From positions 25,487 to 89,486 of the forward strand of contig CALMVQ010000089.1 of assembly GCA_937873135.1 (NCBI GenBank): 64,000 nucleotides of DNA, written 5' to 3'. A program made the position numbers and the translations under genes. The notes under the pieces were generated by a model, which was not told the DNA's origin, did no database searches, and worked only from the letters and a program-made list of their open reading frames with translations. The number at the start of each line of letters is the position of its first letter. Position 1 is the stretch's first letter. The DNA is from an uncultured Scytonema sp. (GTDB lineage: Bacteria; Cyanobacteriota; Cyanobacteriia; Cyanobacteriales; Nostocaceae). This document shows, in pieces, positions 57,901-64,000 of this stretch.

Positions 57901-59334
57901 ATAGCGGCTATTTGGGCTGAAGTTTTGGGATTTGAACAAGTGGGTATCCACGATAACTTCTTTGAGTTAGGCGGGCATTCATTACTGATCCCGCAACTGG
58001 TTGTTAGGGTGCGAGAAAGTTTTCAACTAGAACTATCCTTACGCAGTTTATTTAAAATGCCTACAGTCAAGGAATTAGCCCAGAGCATTGAGATAGCTCA
58101 AAAGACAGGCGCTTCTACTATTAGTACGACAACTGTTGTGGAGGATTTCCAGGCTGAAGCTGTTCTGGACCCTACGATTCGTCCTTTTACTACGCCCATT
58201 AAGTATATCACTGAGCCAGCTTATATCTTCTTAACTGGAGCCACGGGCTTTGTGGGGGCTTTTTTGCTGAATGAACTTCTACAGAAAACGCACGCAGACA
58301 TCTACTGTTTGGTACGTACTCCTAACGTCGAAGAGGGTAAGAAGAGAATTCAGAGTAGCCTTGAATCTTATTTACTTTGGGATGAATCTCAAAGCCCTAG
58401 AATTATCCCAGTTGTCGGAGACTTATCTCAACCGCTTTTGGGGCTTTCTAAGGAACAGTTTCAAGAAATGGCTGAGTTAATCGATGTCATCTATCACAAT
58501 GGAGCATGTGTTCATCATACTTCTCCCTACTCTGTACTTAAAGCAGCTAATGTTTTAGGAACCCAGGAAGTTTTGAGATTGGCAAGTCAAATTAAAGTGA
58601 AGCCCGTGCATTTCATTTCTACCAAAAGCGTTTTCTCCTCAGTTGGGTACTCTGGAGTTAAGGTAGTTGGAGAACAGGACAGCCTAGATGATTACCAATT
58701 GCCATCAAATGGCTATGCTCAAAGTAAATGGGTTGCCGAAAAATTAGTCACCATTGCAGGCGATCGCGGTCTTCCTGTATGCATCTACAGGCTAGGACGT
58801 GTATCAGGGCATAGCCAAACTGGTGCTTTTAATCCAAATGACTTCTTGTACAGACTGATTATCGGCTGTACCCAACTTGGAAGCGTGCCAGATGTGGACA
58901 TGATCGAGGACATGGCTCCTGTGGATTATATCAGCAAAGCTGTTGTCCATTTATCGAAGCAAGAAAAATCCTTAGGAAAGGCATTTCATTTTGTGAATCA
59001 CCAGCCTTTCCACTCAAGTCTGCTGAGCAACTTGCTTGACTCGTTTGGTTACCCATTGCAACGGATTTCTTATGAGCAGTGGCGATCAAAGTTGCTGGAA
59101 GTTGCTGAACGTTCCCCAGAACATACCTTGTATCCACTGGTGCCGTTTTTTCCTCTAAGGGGTTCTGAAAAAGAAATGTCCAACGTAGCAGTATTGCAAT
59201 TTGACTGTCAGAATACGCTCAATGGGCTTGTAGACACCTCCATAGTCTGTCCACCAATAGATGAGCAGTTACTTTGTACTTACTTGTCATACTTAATTCG
59301 TAACGGTGTTCTTGAACACTTAGAGCAACTTTAA
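54937..59334 (+). CDS. terminal NRPS: degenerate C-like (interface?) domain-A-PCP-thioester reductase
   Basis: 1,465 aa; AAAGGAG before the ATG. Residues 1-440 (IEGFELSPQQKHLWLLQ) are a paralogue of the motif-less C-like domain at 36313: SIPALCSDTAG stands in place of HHxxxDG. A 455-945, YVIYTSGSTGQPKGVLVTH, pocket D-S-A-L-I-A-E-V-W, identical to A2 of the first gene; substrate unassigned. PCP 975-1045 (GGHSL). Thioester reductase 1085-1460: FLTGATGFVGAFLL for NADPH, HNGACVHHTSPY, ISTKSVFSS and Tyr-x3-Lys in YAQSKW. The chain is therefore released by reduction to an aldehyde or alcohol, not by a thioesterase. The active C domain for this module is at the end of the protein at 49009. Confidence 0.92.
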   Translation: MTATLNMQENIEGFELSPQQKHLWLLQSKDRSVPYRAQCTVLLEGDFEPELLMSVIEQAIHRHEILRTFFICSTGMTIPLQAIADNSIPLSDYHHLSNLNPLEQVAKIKELWDNIGQCPFNFVQGPLLYLSVVTLSADKHLLLLSIPALCSDTAGLKNLVREISCLYAAYLNGKEIDEESMQYADISQWQNELLAAEDRETGRAYWRKQNISDSDLQAVKLMIENQLHSEPGFEPRFLTVTITPDTVTQIEGLVHKYGISTDVFLLVCWQILLWRLTGHSDIIVGTAYDGRKYEELKEVIGLFAKYLPLRCHLEEKSQVSELLEQVHKLSSDAYTWQEYFSWEQIIKSTGNSIEPGFFPFCFDFDKQPAKYLVADISFSINQQYTCVDRFQVKLSCIQQDDALIAEFHYNANKFFADDIKCLAGQFQTLLESVIKNPQASIGELEILSDVDRQKLLVEFNNTKTDYPLDKCIHELFEEQAARTPDNIAVVYEGEHITYSQLNQSANQLAHYLQKLGVKQEVLVPICMERSLEMMIGVLGILKAGGAYLPVDPTYPEERLTFILEDAQSPLLLAQQRIALKLPKQEKRVVFLDTDWEFVAFESKENPISGLTPDNLAYVIYTSGSTGQPKGVLVTHHNLLHSTSARFTYYCEPPTSFLLLSSLAFDSSVACIFWTLCQGGTLVLPQQKFQQDPQEITKLIAENQVSHLLSLPSFYALILTMGEPEHLVGLRTVIVAGESCPTKLISLHSERLEQTSLYNEYGPTEATVWSSVYKCQPQKQITQVPIGSPIANTQIYILDSYLQPVPIKVPGEVYIGGAGLARGYLNRSDLTAEKFIANPNSREVGARLYKTGDLARYLPDGNIEFMDRSDRQVKIRGFRIELGEIEAVLTAHPQVRQAAVIAREENQSGNKRLVAYVTANLEPLTISELRGFLKQKLPEYMVPSVFVILDALPLTPNGKVNRHALPTADISHMSREAGFVAPRTPTEELIAAIWAEVLGFEQVGIHDNFFELGGHSLLIPQLVVRVRESFQLELSLRSLFKMPTVKELAQSIEIAQKTGASTISTTTVVEDFQAEAVLDPTIRPFTTPIKYITEPAYIFLTGATGFVGAFLLNELLQKTHADIYCLVRTPNVEEGKKRIQSSLESYLLWDESQSPRIIPVVGDLSQPLLGLSKEQFQEMAELIDVIYHNGACVHHTSPYSVLKAANVLGTQEVLRLASQIKVKPVHFISTKSVFSSVGYSGVKVVGEQDSLDDYQLPSNGYAQSKWVAEKLVTIAGDRGLPVCIYRLGRVSGHSQTGAFNPNDFLYRLIIGCTQLGSVPDVDMIEDMAPVDYISKAVVHLSKQEKSLGKAFHFVNHQPFHSSLLSNLLDSFGYPLQRISYEQWRSKLLEVAERSPEHTLYPLVPFFPLRGSEKEMSNVAVLQFDCQNTLNGLVDTSIVCPPIDEQLLCTYLSYLIRNGVLEHLEQL

Positions 59335-59428
59335 AGCAAAGCACTTTCATCGGCAACGAATCAATTGTTTTGGACAGATATTGCGTTTGTCAACAGTGTA
59401 AATACGTATTTTAAAATAAAGAGGTATT

Positions 59429-60637
59429 ATGATACTCCAGGACAGGGCTACAGCAGAAGGAACACGACGTTACAAAGAACGGCATAAAAAAGATTGTTTA
59501 CCAAATCATTTTAGAGAAGCTGGCGAACTGATTGCAAGCTCTATTGGTTTCGGAACCTACCTTGGTGAAGCCGATGAGCAGACTAATGCTCTTGTGACGA
59601 TCGCAGCGATCGAATCGGTTCGGCGCGGTGTCAATTTAATTGACTCGGCAATCAACTATCGCTCCCAGCACAGCGAACGGAGTGTAGGAAAGGGTATTAG
59701 GCATCTGGTGGAATCGGGAGAGGCGTCAAGGGATGAACTCATCATCTGTACAAAAGGTGGCTTCCTTCCGCATCTAAATCAAAACCAAGCAGACTGGTTT
59801 TACCGACAGTACGTAGAGCCAAGCAACTCTAAACTCAATATGACGGACTTGGTTGCAAAGCAACACTGCATACACCCGGAATTCCTTCTTGAGCAGCTCA
59901 ATTGTAGCCTGACAAACCTCGGGGTGCAGACAATTGACGTGTACTATATCCATAATCCAGAAATTCAACTCTCTGAAGTTACAAAAGAAACCTTCTACAA
60001 TCGCCTACGGGCAGCTTTCGAGGTGATGGAAGAAGCAGCAGATGCTGGAAAAATTTCTGCTTACGGTCTGGCAACCTGGGATGGCTTGCGTGTACCTCCG
60101 ACCGACCATGACCATTTAGATTTAGCACGGGCAAAATCCCTTGCTCAGGAGGTGGCTGGAAATAAGGAGGATCGATTCCGATTTATCCAGTTTCCCTTAA
60201 ACATGGCGATGCCGGAAGCACTTGTTGCACCTACTCAAAAGGTTGGAGAAGAACAAGTCCCGCTGCTGGAAGCGGCTTATCGTTTAGGCATTATTCCCAT
60301 AGCCAGCAATTCCCTATGTCAAGCGCAGGTTGTAGGCAAAATCCCAGAAAATATCGCCTCCGCCTTTGGGAACGACCTCCGAACGGACTGCCAACGCGCA
60401 CTCCAGTACACCCGAAGCGCCCCCGGTCTTCTCACCGCCCTTGTGGGGATGAAAGCTCTAGAACATATCGAAGAGAACTTAACCCTGACTACTGTCTCAC
60501 CGCTAGGAAGGGAGAACTTCCAAGAACTAACTTATTCAATTGTTGAACTTTTAAAGAGTATGCACAGAGGCGCTGATAATTGGACTTTTGACGTTGCCAA
60601 CTTATCTTATCCAGTGAGCATCTCTCTACCTGCCTAA
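59429..60637 (+). CDS. aldo/keto reductase family protein
   Basis: 402 aa, longer than the usual 300-340. AGAGG before the ATG. The AKR barrel shows IGFGTYLGEAD, then NLIDSAINYRSQHSERSVG (catalytic Asp and Tyr), LIICTKGGF (Lys), and VQTIDVYYIHNPE (His), with ISAYGLATWDG and IIPIASNSLCQ later. It lies 94 bp after the reductase-terminated NRPS on the same strand. The natural guess is that it reduces the released aldehyde, or another carbonyl such as the beta-keto group left by the PKS module, using NADPH. It could also be a less direct tailoring enzyme. The catalytic tetrad appears complete. Confidence 0.85.
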   Translation: MILQDRATAEGTRRYKERHKKDCLPNHFREAGELIASSIGFGTYLGEADEQTNALVTIAAIESVRRGVNLIDSAINYRSQHSERSVGKGIRHLVESGEASRDELIICTKGGFLPHLNQNQADWFYRQYVEPSNSKLNMTDLVAKQHCIHPEFLLEQLNCSLTNLGVQTIDVYYIHNPEIQLSEVTKETFYNRLRAAFEVMEEAADAGKISAYGLATWDGLRVPPTDHDHLDLARAKSLAQEVAGNKEDRFRFIQFPLNMAMPEALVAPTQKVGEEQVPLLEAAYRLGIIPIASNSLCQAQVVGKIPENIASAFGNDLRTDCQRALQYTRSAPGLLTALVGMKALEHIEENLTLTTVSPLGRENFQELTYSIVELLKSMHRGADNWTFDVANLSYPVSISLPA

Positions 60638-60681
60638 AACTATAACCTGATTGTACACGCCAAAATAACAGGACAGGAAGT

Positions 60682-61941
60682 ATGCGGATAAAAATTGTGG
60701 CATTGACATCACCAGGCGGCACGCGAGCTTACGTTGCTCTTGGGTTGGGATTGCAACGGGCTGGTCATTCAGTACAGCTAGCTACTGTTTCTTCTATGCA
60801 AGAGTTTGTGAGCAGTTGCGGATTGAACTTTGTGTCTGTGGACTGTAATAACTTTAAAAAGACAAGTCCACCAATACCTTTCGGCAACAATCCCTTCCGT
60901 TTGAGCCATGATTTTGGCAATTGGCTGCGACCAGTTAACGAGAGTCTGCTACCTGTACTCTGGCAGATTTGTCAAGATGCAGACGCAATTGTTTTTAACC
61001 CAGAGACATTTGCCTGCTACGATATCGCTGAAAAACTTGGCATACCTTGCTACGCAGCCTGTGAGAACCCTCGCCATCAAACACGTGTTTTGCCTCATCT
61101 TCTTTTTCCTCACATACACACACCAACTGTTCCGCGTTTAGAAGGCACATATAACTGGCTAACCTACTCGTTGTTCGATCAACTGATCTGGCAATCTATT
61201 CGGCAACCAATTAACCAGTGGCGACACGAAACCTTGCACTTACCTCCTCTTCCCCCCAGATCAGGTGTGTTGGCGCGAATGCAGCAACAAAAAGTACCAT
61301 TTCTTTACAACTGTAGTCCTTCTTTTCTCCCTAAACCCAATGACTGGCCTGACTGGGTGTATGTGACTGGTTACTGGTTTCTTGAGCGTCCGTCGAACTG
61401 GCAACCGCCAAGCGATTTAGTAGACTTTTTAGCTGCTGGACCACCGCCAATTTATATTGAAACCTGGCATGAGAAAATAGGAGTAGAGACAGTTCGGAAA
61501 GTGCTATCTCAGACGGGATTACGAGCTATTGTGCGAACCGTAAGAGGTGGTCTTCGTGATGCTAATTTTCCAGAAGATGAGATGATATTTACTATTAAAT
61601 CAGTGCCCCACGATTGGCTGTTCCCGCAAATGCTGGCGGTGGTGCATCACGGTGGTCATGGTACAACATTGAATGGTATACGTGCTGGCGTTCCTACAGT
61701 TACCATACCTTACAATGGCGACCAGTTTCTCTTTGCGCGTAGATTAGGGGAGTTAGGTTTAGGTACACCGCCGATTGTGCAAGAACAGCCTTCGGTGGAG
61801 AGACTAGTCGCTGCTATTAGAATTGCCATCAGCGACACAACTATGCGATCGCGTGCTGCGGCAATGGGCAAACGGATTCAGGCAGAGGACGGAGTAGCGA
61901 GGGCAGTCGAAGCCTTTCACAAGCATCTACCACCCAACTGA
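60682..61941 (+). CDS. family 1 glycosyltransferase (UGT/sterol-glucosyltransferase-like)
   Basis: 419 aa; AGGACAGGAAG before the ATG. N-domain MRIKIVALTSPGGTRAYVALGLGLQRAGHSV is the usual acceptor-side Rossmann start. The C-domain has the nucleotide-sugar signature SVPHDWLFPQMLAVVHHGGHGTTLNGIRAGVPTVTIPYNGDQFLFARRL, in which the more common GGAGTT is GGHGTT. GT1 enzymes of this type glycosylate lipids and natural products. As the last intact gene of the row, 44 bp after the aldo/keto reductase, it most likely glycosylates the lipopeptide, perhaps on a Ser, Thr or hydroxylated side chain, or on the terminal alcohol. The sugar cannot be predicted. Confidence 0.85.
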   Translation: MRIKIVALTSPGGTRAYVALGLGLQRAGHSVQLATVSSMQEFVSSCGLNFVSVDCNNFKKTSPPIPFGNNPFRLSHDFGNWLRPVNESLLPVLWQICQDADAIVFNPETFACYDIAEKLGIPCYAACENPRHQTRVLPHLLFPHIHTPTVPRLEGTYNWLTYSLFDQLIWQSIRQPINQWRHETLHLPPLPPRSGVLARMQQQKVPFLYNCSPSFLPKPNDWPDWVYVTGYWFLERPSNWQPPSDLVDFLAAGPPPIYIETWHEKIGVETVRKVLSQTGLRAIVRTVRGGLRDANFPEDEMIFTIKSVPHDWLFPQMLAVVHHGGHGTTLNGIRAGVPTVTIPYNGDQFLFARRLGELGLGTPPIVQEQPSVERLVAAIRIAISDTTMRSRAAAMGKRIQAEDGVARAVEAFHKHLPPN

Positions 61942-61990
61942 CAACAGCACAATATCCCAGCCAAATCTATCCATTAAGGCTATGTAGTAA

Positions 61991-62044
61991 ATGCAAGTAT
62001 TCATCCTGATCTGGTTTGGTCAACTTGTCTCGCTTATCACGTAA
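61991..62044 (+). pseudogene. 17-codon stub of an MFS exporter
   Basis: The frame reads MQVFILIWFGQLVSLIT then stops. This is the N-terminus of the MFS exporters often found at the ends of cyanobacterial NRPS clusters, which begin with a short IIIWFGQLVSxIG segment. The sequence after LVSLI departs at once into an A-run and unrelated DNA, so the rest of the gene was removed or replaced here. The gene lies 49 bp after the glycosyltransferase stop. The identification rests on a short stretch. Confidence 0.5.
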
Positions 62045-62527
62045 AAAAAAGACCGAAAATTAGACAGGGTAAACTTTGTAGCCTGACGGTACTTTTTCGC
62101 TGAATGTCAATAAGAGGATGTAAATGATAATAATGGGGAATAGTATTAAAAGGGAGTATAATGAATTCGTGACGCATTCATTTTTAGAGATGTATAATCA
62201 CAATCCGTGTGCGAAGAGCGATGCTCATGCACGGAATCAGGTTATGCAATGCTTCTTGAAGAGCCGCAATCATGCGATCTGCCCTTGGCAGCAGCGCTTC
62301 GCTATCGTCACCAGTAAAATTTATTTTGGGGAGGATATTGAATTAGACACAAAATGAAAAAATTAACCAAGATGATTTTGTAATTAAATCAAAAATAATG
62401 AAATAATCACATAATCGAATTCAGGAGAGCTAACGATAATGATTTTGTGATTAAATCTAAAAAACATCATTAATGAAATAATCACACAATCTATAATCAA
62501 TTGTCCTGAAGTAGAAATCGAGTTTTT
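62045..62527. other. 483-bp decayed gap with degenerate copies of the gene at the window end
   Basis: No intact gene. From about 62330 the + strand reads GAxGATATTGAATTAGACAC, then stretches of GATTTTGTxATTAAATCxAAAA and AATGAAATAATCACA, the last two occurring twice (about 62375 and 62440). The same words occur on the minus strand at about 63870-63975 in the partial gene there. Reading frames are broken by stops. A hairpin-like stretch with TCCGTG/CACGGA is at about 62205-62236. Confidence 0.5.
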
Positions 62528-62694
62528 TCAGAAGTCGCGCGCGATAATAGCGAGTGCCAAAGGTTCAGGAGAAAAAAAATGTGCCTCTTGTAGTGAATCT
62601 AAATCTTCTATAGTTAGATTTAATGAGGGTTTTTTGTCTTGGTATGTATAAGCTATTAAACCGGCAATAACATTAACCAAGAAATTACCAACGC

Positions 62695-62778
62695 CCTTCG
62701 GGTGACGCTCGTTCCTCGCTAACGCTGCGCTAACGCAGTTGCTACAACGGGGGGAACCCCCGCAACGCACTGCTCACT
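62695..62778. repeat. interspersed GC-rich repeat inserted in the transposase
   Basis: An ~84-bp GC-rich block splits HTRHRS from NFLVNV in the transposase. It contains CGCTAACGCTGCGCTAACGCAG and a GGGGGGAACCCCC core, the type of repeat dispersed through Nostocales genomes. The GCGCTAACG word is shared with the insertion at 50587. Edges are approximate. Confidence 0.6.
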
Positions 62779-63019
62779 GCGGTGGCGAGTGTGCTGAATT
62801 TGCGAGATATTTTTTAATTGATCATTAACTGTTTCTATAAGAGAACGTTTTCTTAATAAGATTTTATCGATTAAAGGCATTAAACGATTTTTCATATTTT
62901 TCTTAATGGTCGTAATTAATTGAATATTTTGTTGCAGAAGAAGTTCAAATAATTTTTGAGAAATATATCCTCGGTCGCCAAATAATTTTCCAAACAAGTT
63001 TTTCGTCATTTCTGGCGAC

Positions 63020-63125
63020 GCATTGTCCCCTAAAATTTTGCCAGCCTTATTACAACGAGTACCCGACTCCGCCCACAGATCAACAGAACTAAGGCTGGCA
63101 AAATTTTTTCGTGTAAGACCCCCGT
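63020..63125. repeat. palindromic MITE-like insertion in the transposase
   Basis: About 106 bp inserted between codons for RKPV and EMTKN. It has perfect 17-bp inverted arms AAAATTTTGCCAGCCTT (63032-63048) and its complement (63091-63107) around a 42-bp loop. It shifts the reading frame. No coding potential. Its size and the symmetric arms suggest a small non-autonomous element; target-site duplications are not obvious. Confidence 0.6.
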
Positions 63126-63695
63126 ACAGGCTTGCGGTCATCAACATTAGCAGGAGTAATGATAAAAGACAGAATTTCACCGAATTCGTTAATTATTAAA
63201 TGTAATTTAAAGCCAAAGTACCACCCTAAAGAACTCTTGCCTCAATTCGCCAAATCTTTGAATACTCGATTCCGCTTTGCTCTTTCATTTAAACACAATT
63301 AGGAGATGTCGAATCAATAAAATTGATGCCAGTACTTTGTCCACGATGTAGATTTAAATACCAACATAAGGGGATTAAAGCACTTTTCTTCAATTCTACA
63401 AATCGGTTATAACTTACAAGATTGGGAAAATATTTACGAAAATAATTACATACGTGTTTAGTATAATAGTCTTTAAAGTTTCTATACGATGATTGATGGA
63501 AATAAATAATTATTGTCATAACTTCGCTCAAGCATAAGTTAAACTTTTTATTACGTTTACGCTCACTTGAAGGCAGTACTTCTTGTTGCCATTTTTTTTC
63601 AAAAATTACACAAAAATCATCGACTTCACAAAATAATTTTTCTATTTCCATATCTTTATTAAATTAATCACACTCATCAATATTTGGCACGAAAA

Positions 63696-64000
63696 CTACG
63701 ACTTCAAATCAAGAGAAGACAAGGTTTGTTGGTAAATTTCTGAAATTATTTTGGCAACTGATACTCGTGCTGATTTTTTAGAGAGGAGAATTTGTTTTGC
63801 TATTTCAATCGCTTGACTGTATGTAAGTATAGATTTTGTCACAAAATCTGATTCCAATTTTTTACCTTCTTGATTTGATTGTGTAACTATTTCATTATTC
63901 CTAGTCTTTGATTTAATATCAAAATCACATCTTTCAGCTTCTGATTCTGTGTCTAATTCAATATTCTCTCCAGAATCAATTCTATGAGCTACTTCTATGA
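63696..64000 (-). CDS. partial hypothetical protein (3' end only)
   Basis: An open frame of about 101 codons enters from beyond the window end and stops at TAG 63696. It reads VAHRIDSGENIELDTESEAE, CDFDIKSKTRNNEIVTQSNQ, then a helical end (LTYSQAIEIAKQILLSKKSARVSVAKIISEIYQQ). The first part is low-complexity, acidic and Asn-rich. Degenerate copies of that part occur in inverted orientation at about 62330-62500, on the other side of the transposase. I do not recognise the family. Confidence 0.5.
   Translation of the reverse strand, partial: IEVAHRIDSGENIELDTESEAERCDFDIKSKTRNNEIVTQSNQEGKKLESDFVTKSILTYSQAIEIAKQILLSKKSARVSVAKIISEIYQQTLSSLDLKS

Larger units (their letters stand above)
62528..63651 (-). 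pseudogene. decayed IS982-family transposase
   Basis: The N-terminal part (63651 down to about 63300: VDDFCVIFEKKWQQ, LSEVMTIIIYFHQSSYRNFKDYYT, GINFIDSTSPNC) matches IS982 transposases. After a deletion/frameshift the frame continues NERAKRNRVFKDLAN, a stop where Trp is expected, then [24 protein letters not shown] and NVDDRKPV. It then hits an inserted palindromic element (about 63020-63125), resumes at [25 protein letters not shown] to QIQHTRHRS, is broken by a second repeat insertion (about 62695-62778), and ends NFLVNVIAGLIAYTYQDKKPSLNL. At least four lesions make it inactive. Terminal inverted repeats were not found. Confidence 0.8.

Noticed and set aside
22564-61941. Assigning the cluster to a known siderophore (cyanochelin-like) product
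   Set aside because: FAAL, TauD and an Asp code fit the idea, but no TonB receptor or iron uptake gene is present, the X residues are unassigned, and the reductase/GT end is not explained by it.
62195-62245. Hairpin resembling group II intron domain V (TCCGTG...CACGGA AATCAGG)
   Set aside because: It lacks the AGC catalytic triad and the TTCTG segment of domain V, and there is no reverse transcriptase or 5' intron motif nearby.
62124-62357. A 77-codon + strand frame after the glycosyltransferase
   Set aside because: It crosses repeat-like DNA and ends in the degenerate copy of another gene (IELDTK then stop); no family resemblance.

Overview
This window is almost certainly from a filamentous, heterocystous-type cyanobacterium (Nostocales-like). 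The octamer GCGATCGC (HIP1) recurs throughout, heptamer tandem repeats (STRR) and short palindromic repeats typical of this group are scattered around, and the core genes (crtO-type ketolase, a cyanobacterial-style RuvB, HisF, TPR and Uma2 proteins) all fit. No replication origin, CRISPR array or rRNA was seen.

Layout. (1) 1-4,500: a crtO-type carotenoid ketolase behind a 55-bp direct repeat, then small accessory genes: a Uma2 nuclease-like protein, a Panacea/RelE-like toxin-antitoxin pair, and a truncated gene remnant. (2) 4,386-14,400: a conflict/defence-type island. It holds a large STAND-like ATPase split by a frameshift, an EAD-like/FGE-sulfatase protein, a papain-fold toxin with a probable immunity protein, and an 1,121-aa Dna2/Upf1-type SF1 helicase fused to a PLD-like domain (Mokosh type II-like layout). 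A stump of a helicase paralogue and two decayed antitoxin fragments lie in the same stretch. (3) 14,780-22,000: housekeeping and envelope genes: a LEA-like exported protein, tRNA-Ala(GGC), hisF, ruvB, a TPR protein, and a coiled-coil/OmpA-domain pair. (4) 22,564-61,941: a hybrid NRPS/PKS lipopeptide cluster of about 39 kb, all on the + strand, described below. (5) 61,991-64,000: a decayed edge with a 17-codon stub of an MFS exporter, a heavily decayed IS982-family transposase carrying two nested repeat insertions, and a partial gene at the window end.

How the cluster works. FAAL-ACP activates and loads a fatty acid. The modules then read: C-A(Ser code)-PCP; C-A(code DSALIAEVWK, unassigned) with its PCP on a separate 160-aa protein; C fused to a TauD dioxygenase, followed after an asparagine-synthase gene by a degenerate C-like domain-A(Asp code)-PCP; C-A(Ser-like)-PCP; a PKS module KS-AT(malonyl)-KR(degenerate)-ACP-E; C-A(Thr code)-PCP-C; a stand-alone TauD; and a degenerate C-like domain-A(DSALIAEVWK)-PCP-thioester reductase. 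An aldo/keto reductase and a family-1 glycosyltransferase follow. The inferred product is a fatty-acylated peptide-polyketide of about six amino acids and one C2 unit. One or two residues are probably beta-hydroxylated, the C-terminus is released reductively as an aldehyde or alcohol, and glycosylation is possible. The most notable structure is the twice-repeated order C, TauD, motif-less C-like domain, A, PCP. It matches the known idea of an 'interface' domain that docks an amino-acid beta-hydroxylase. The E domain on a malonyl-extending PKS module is the other main oddity.
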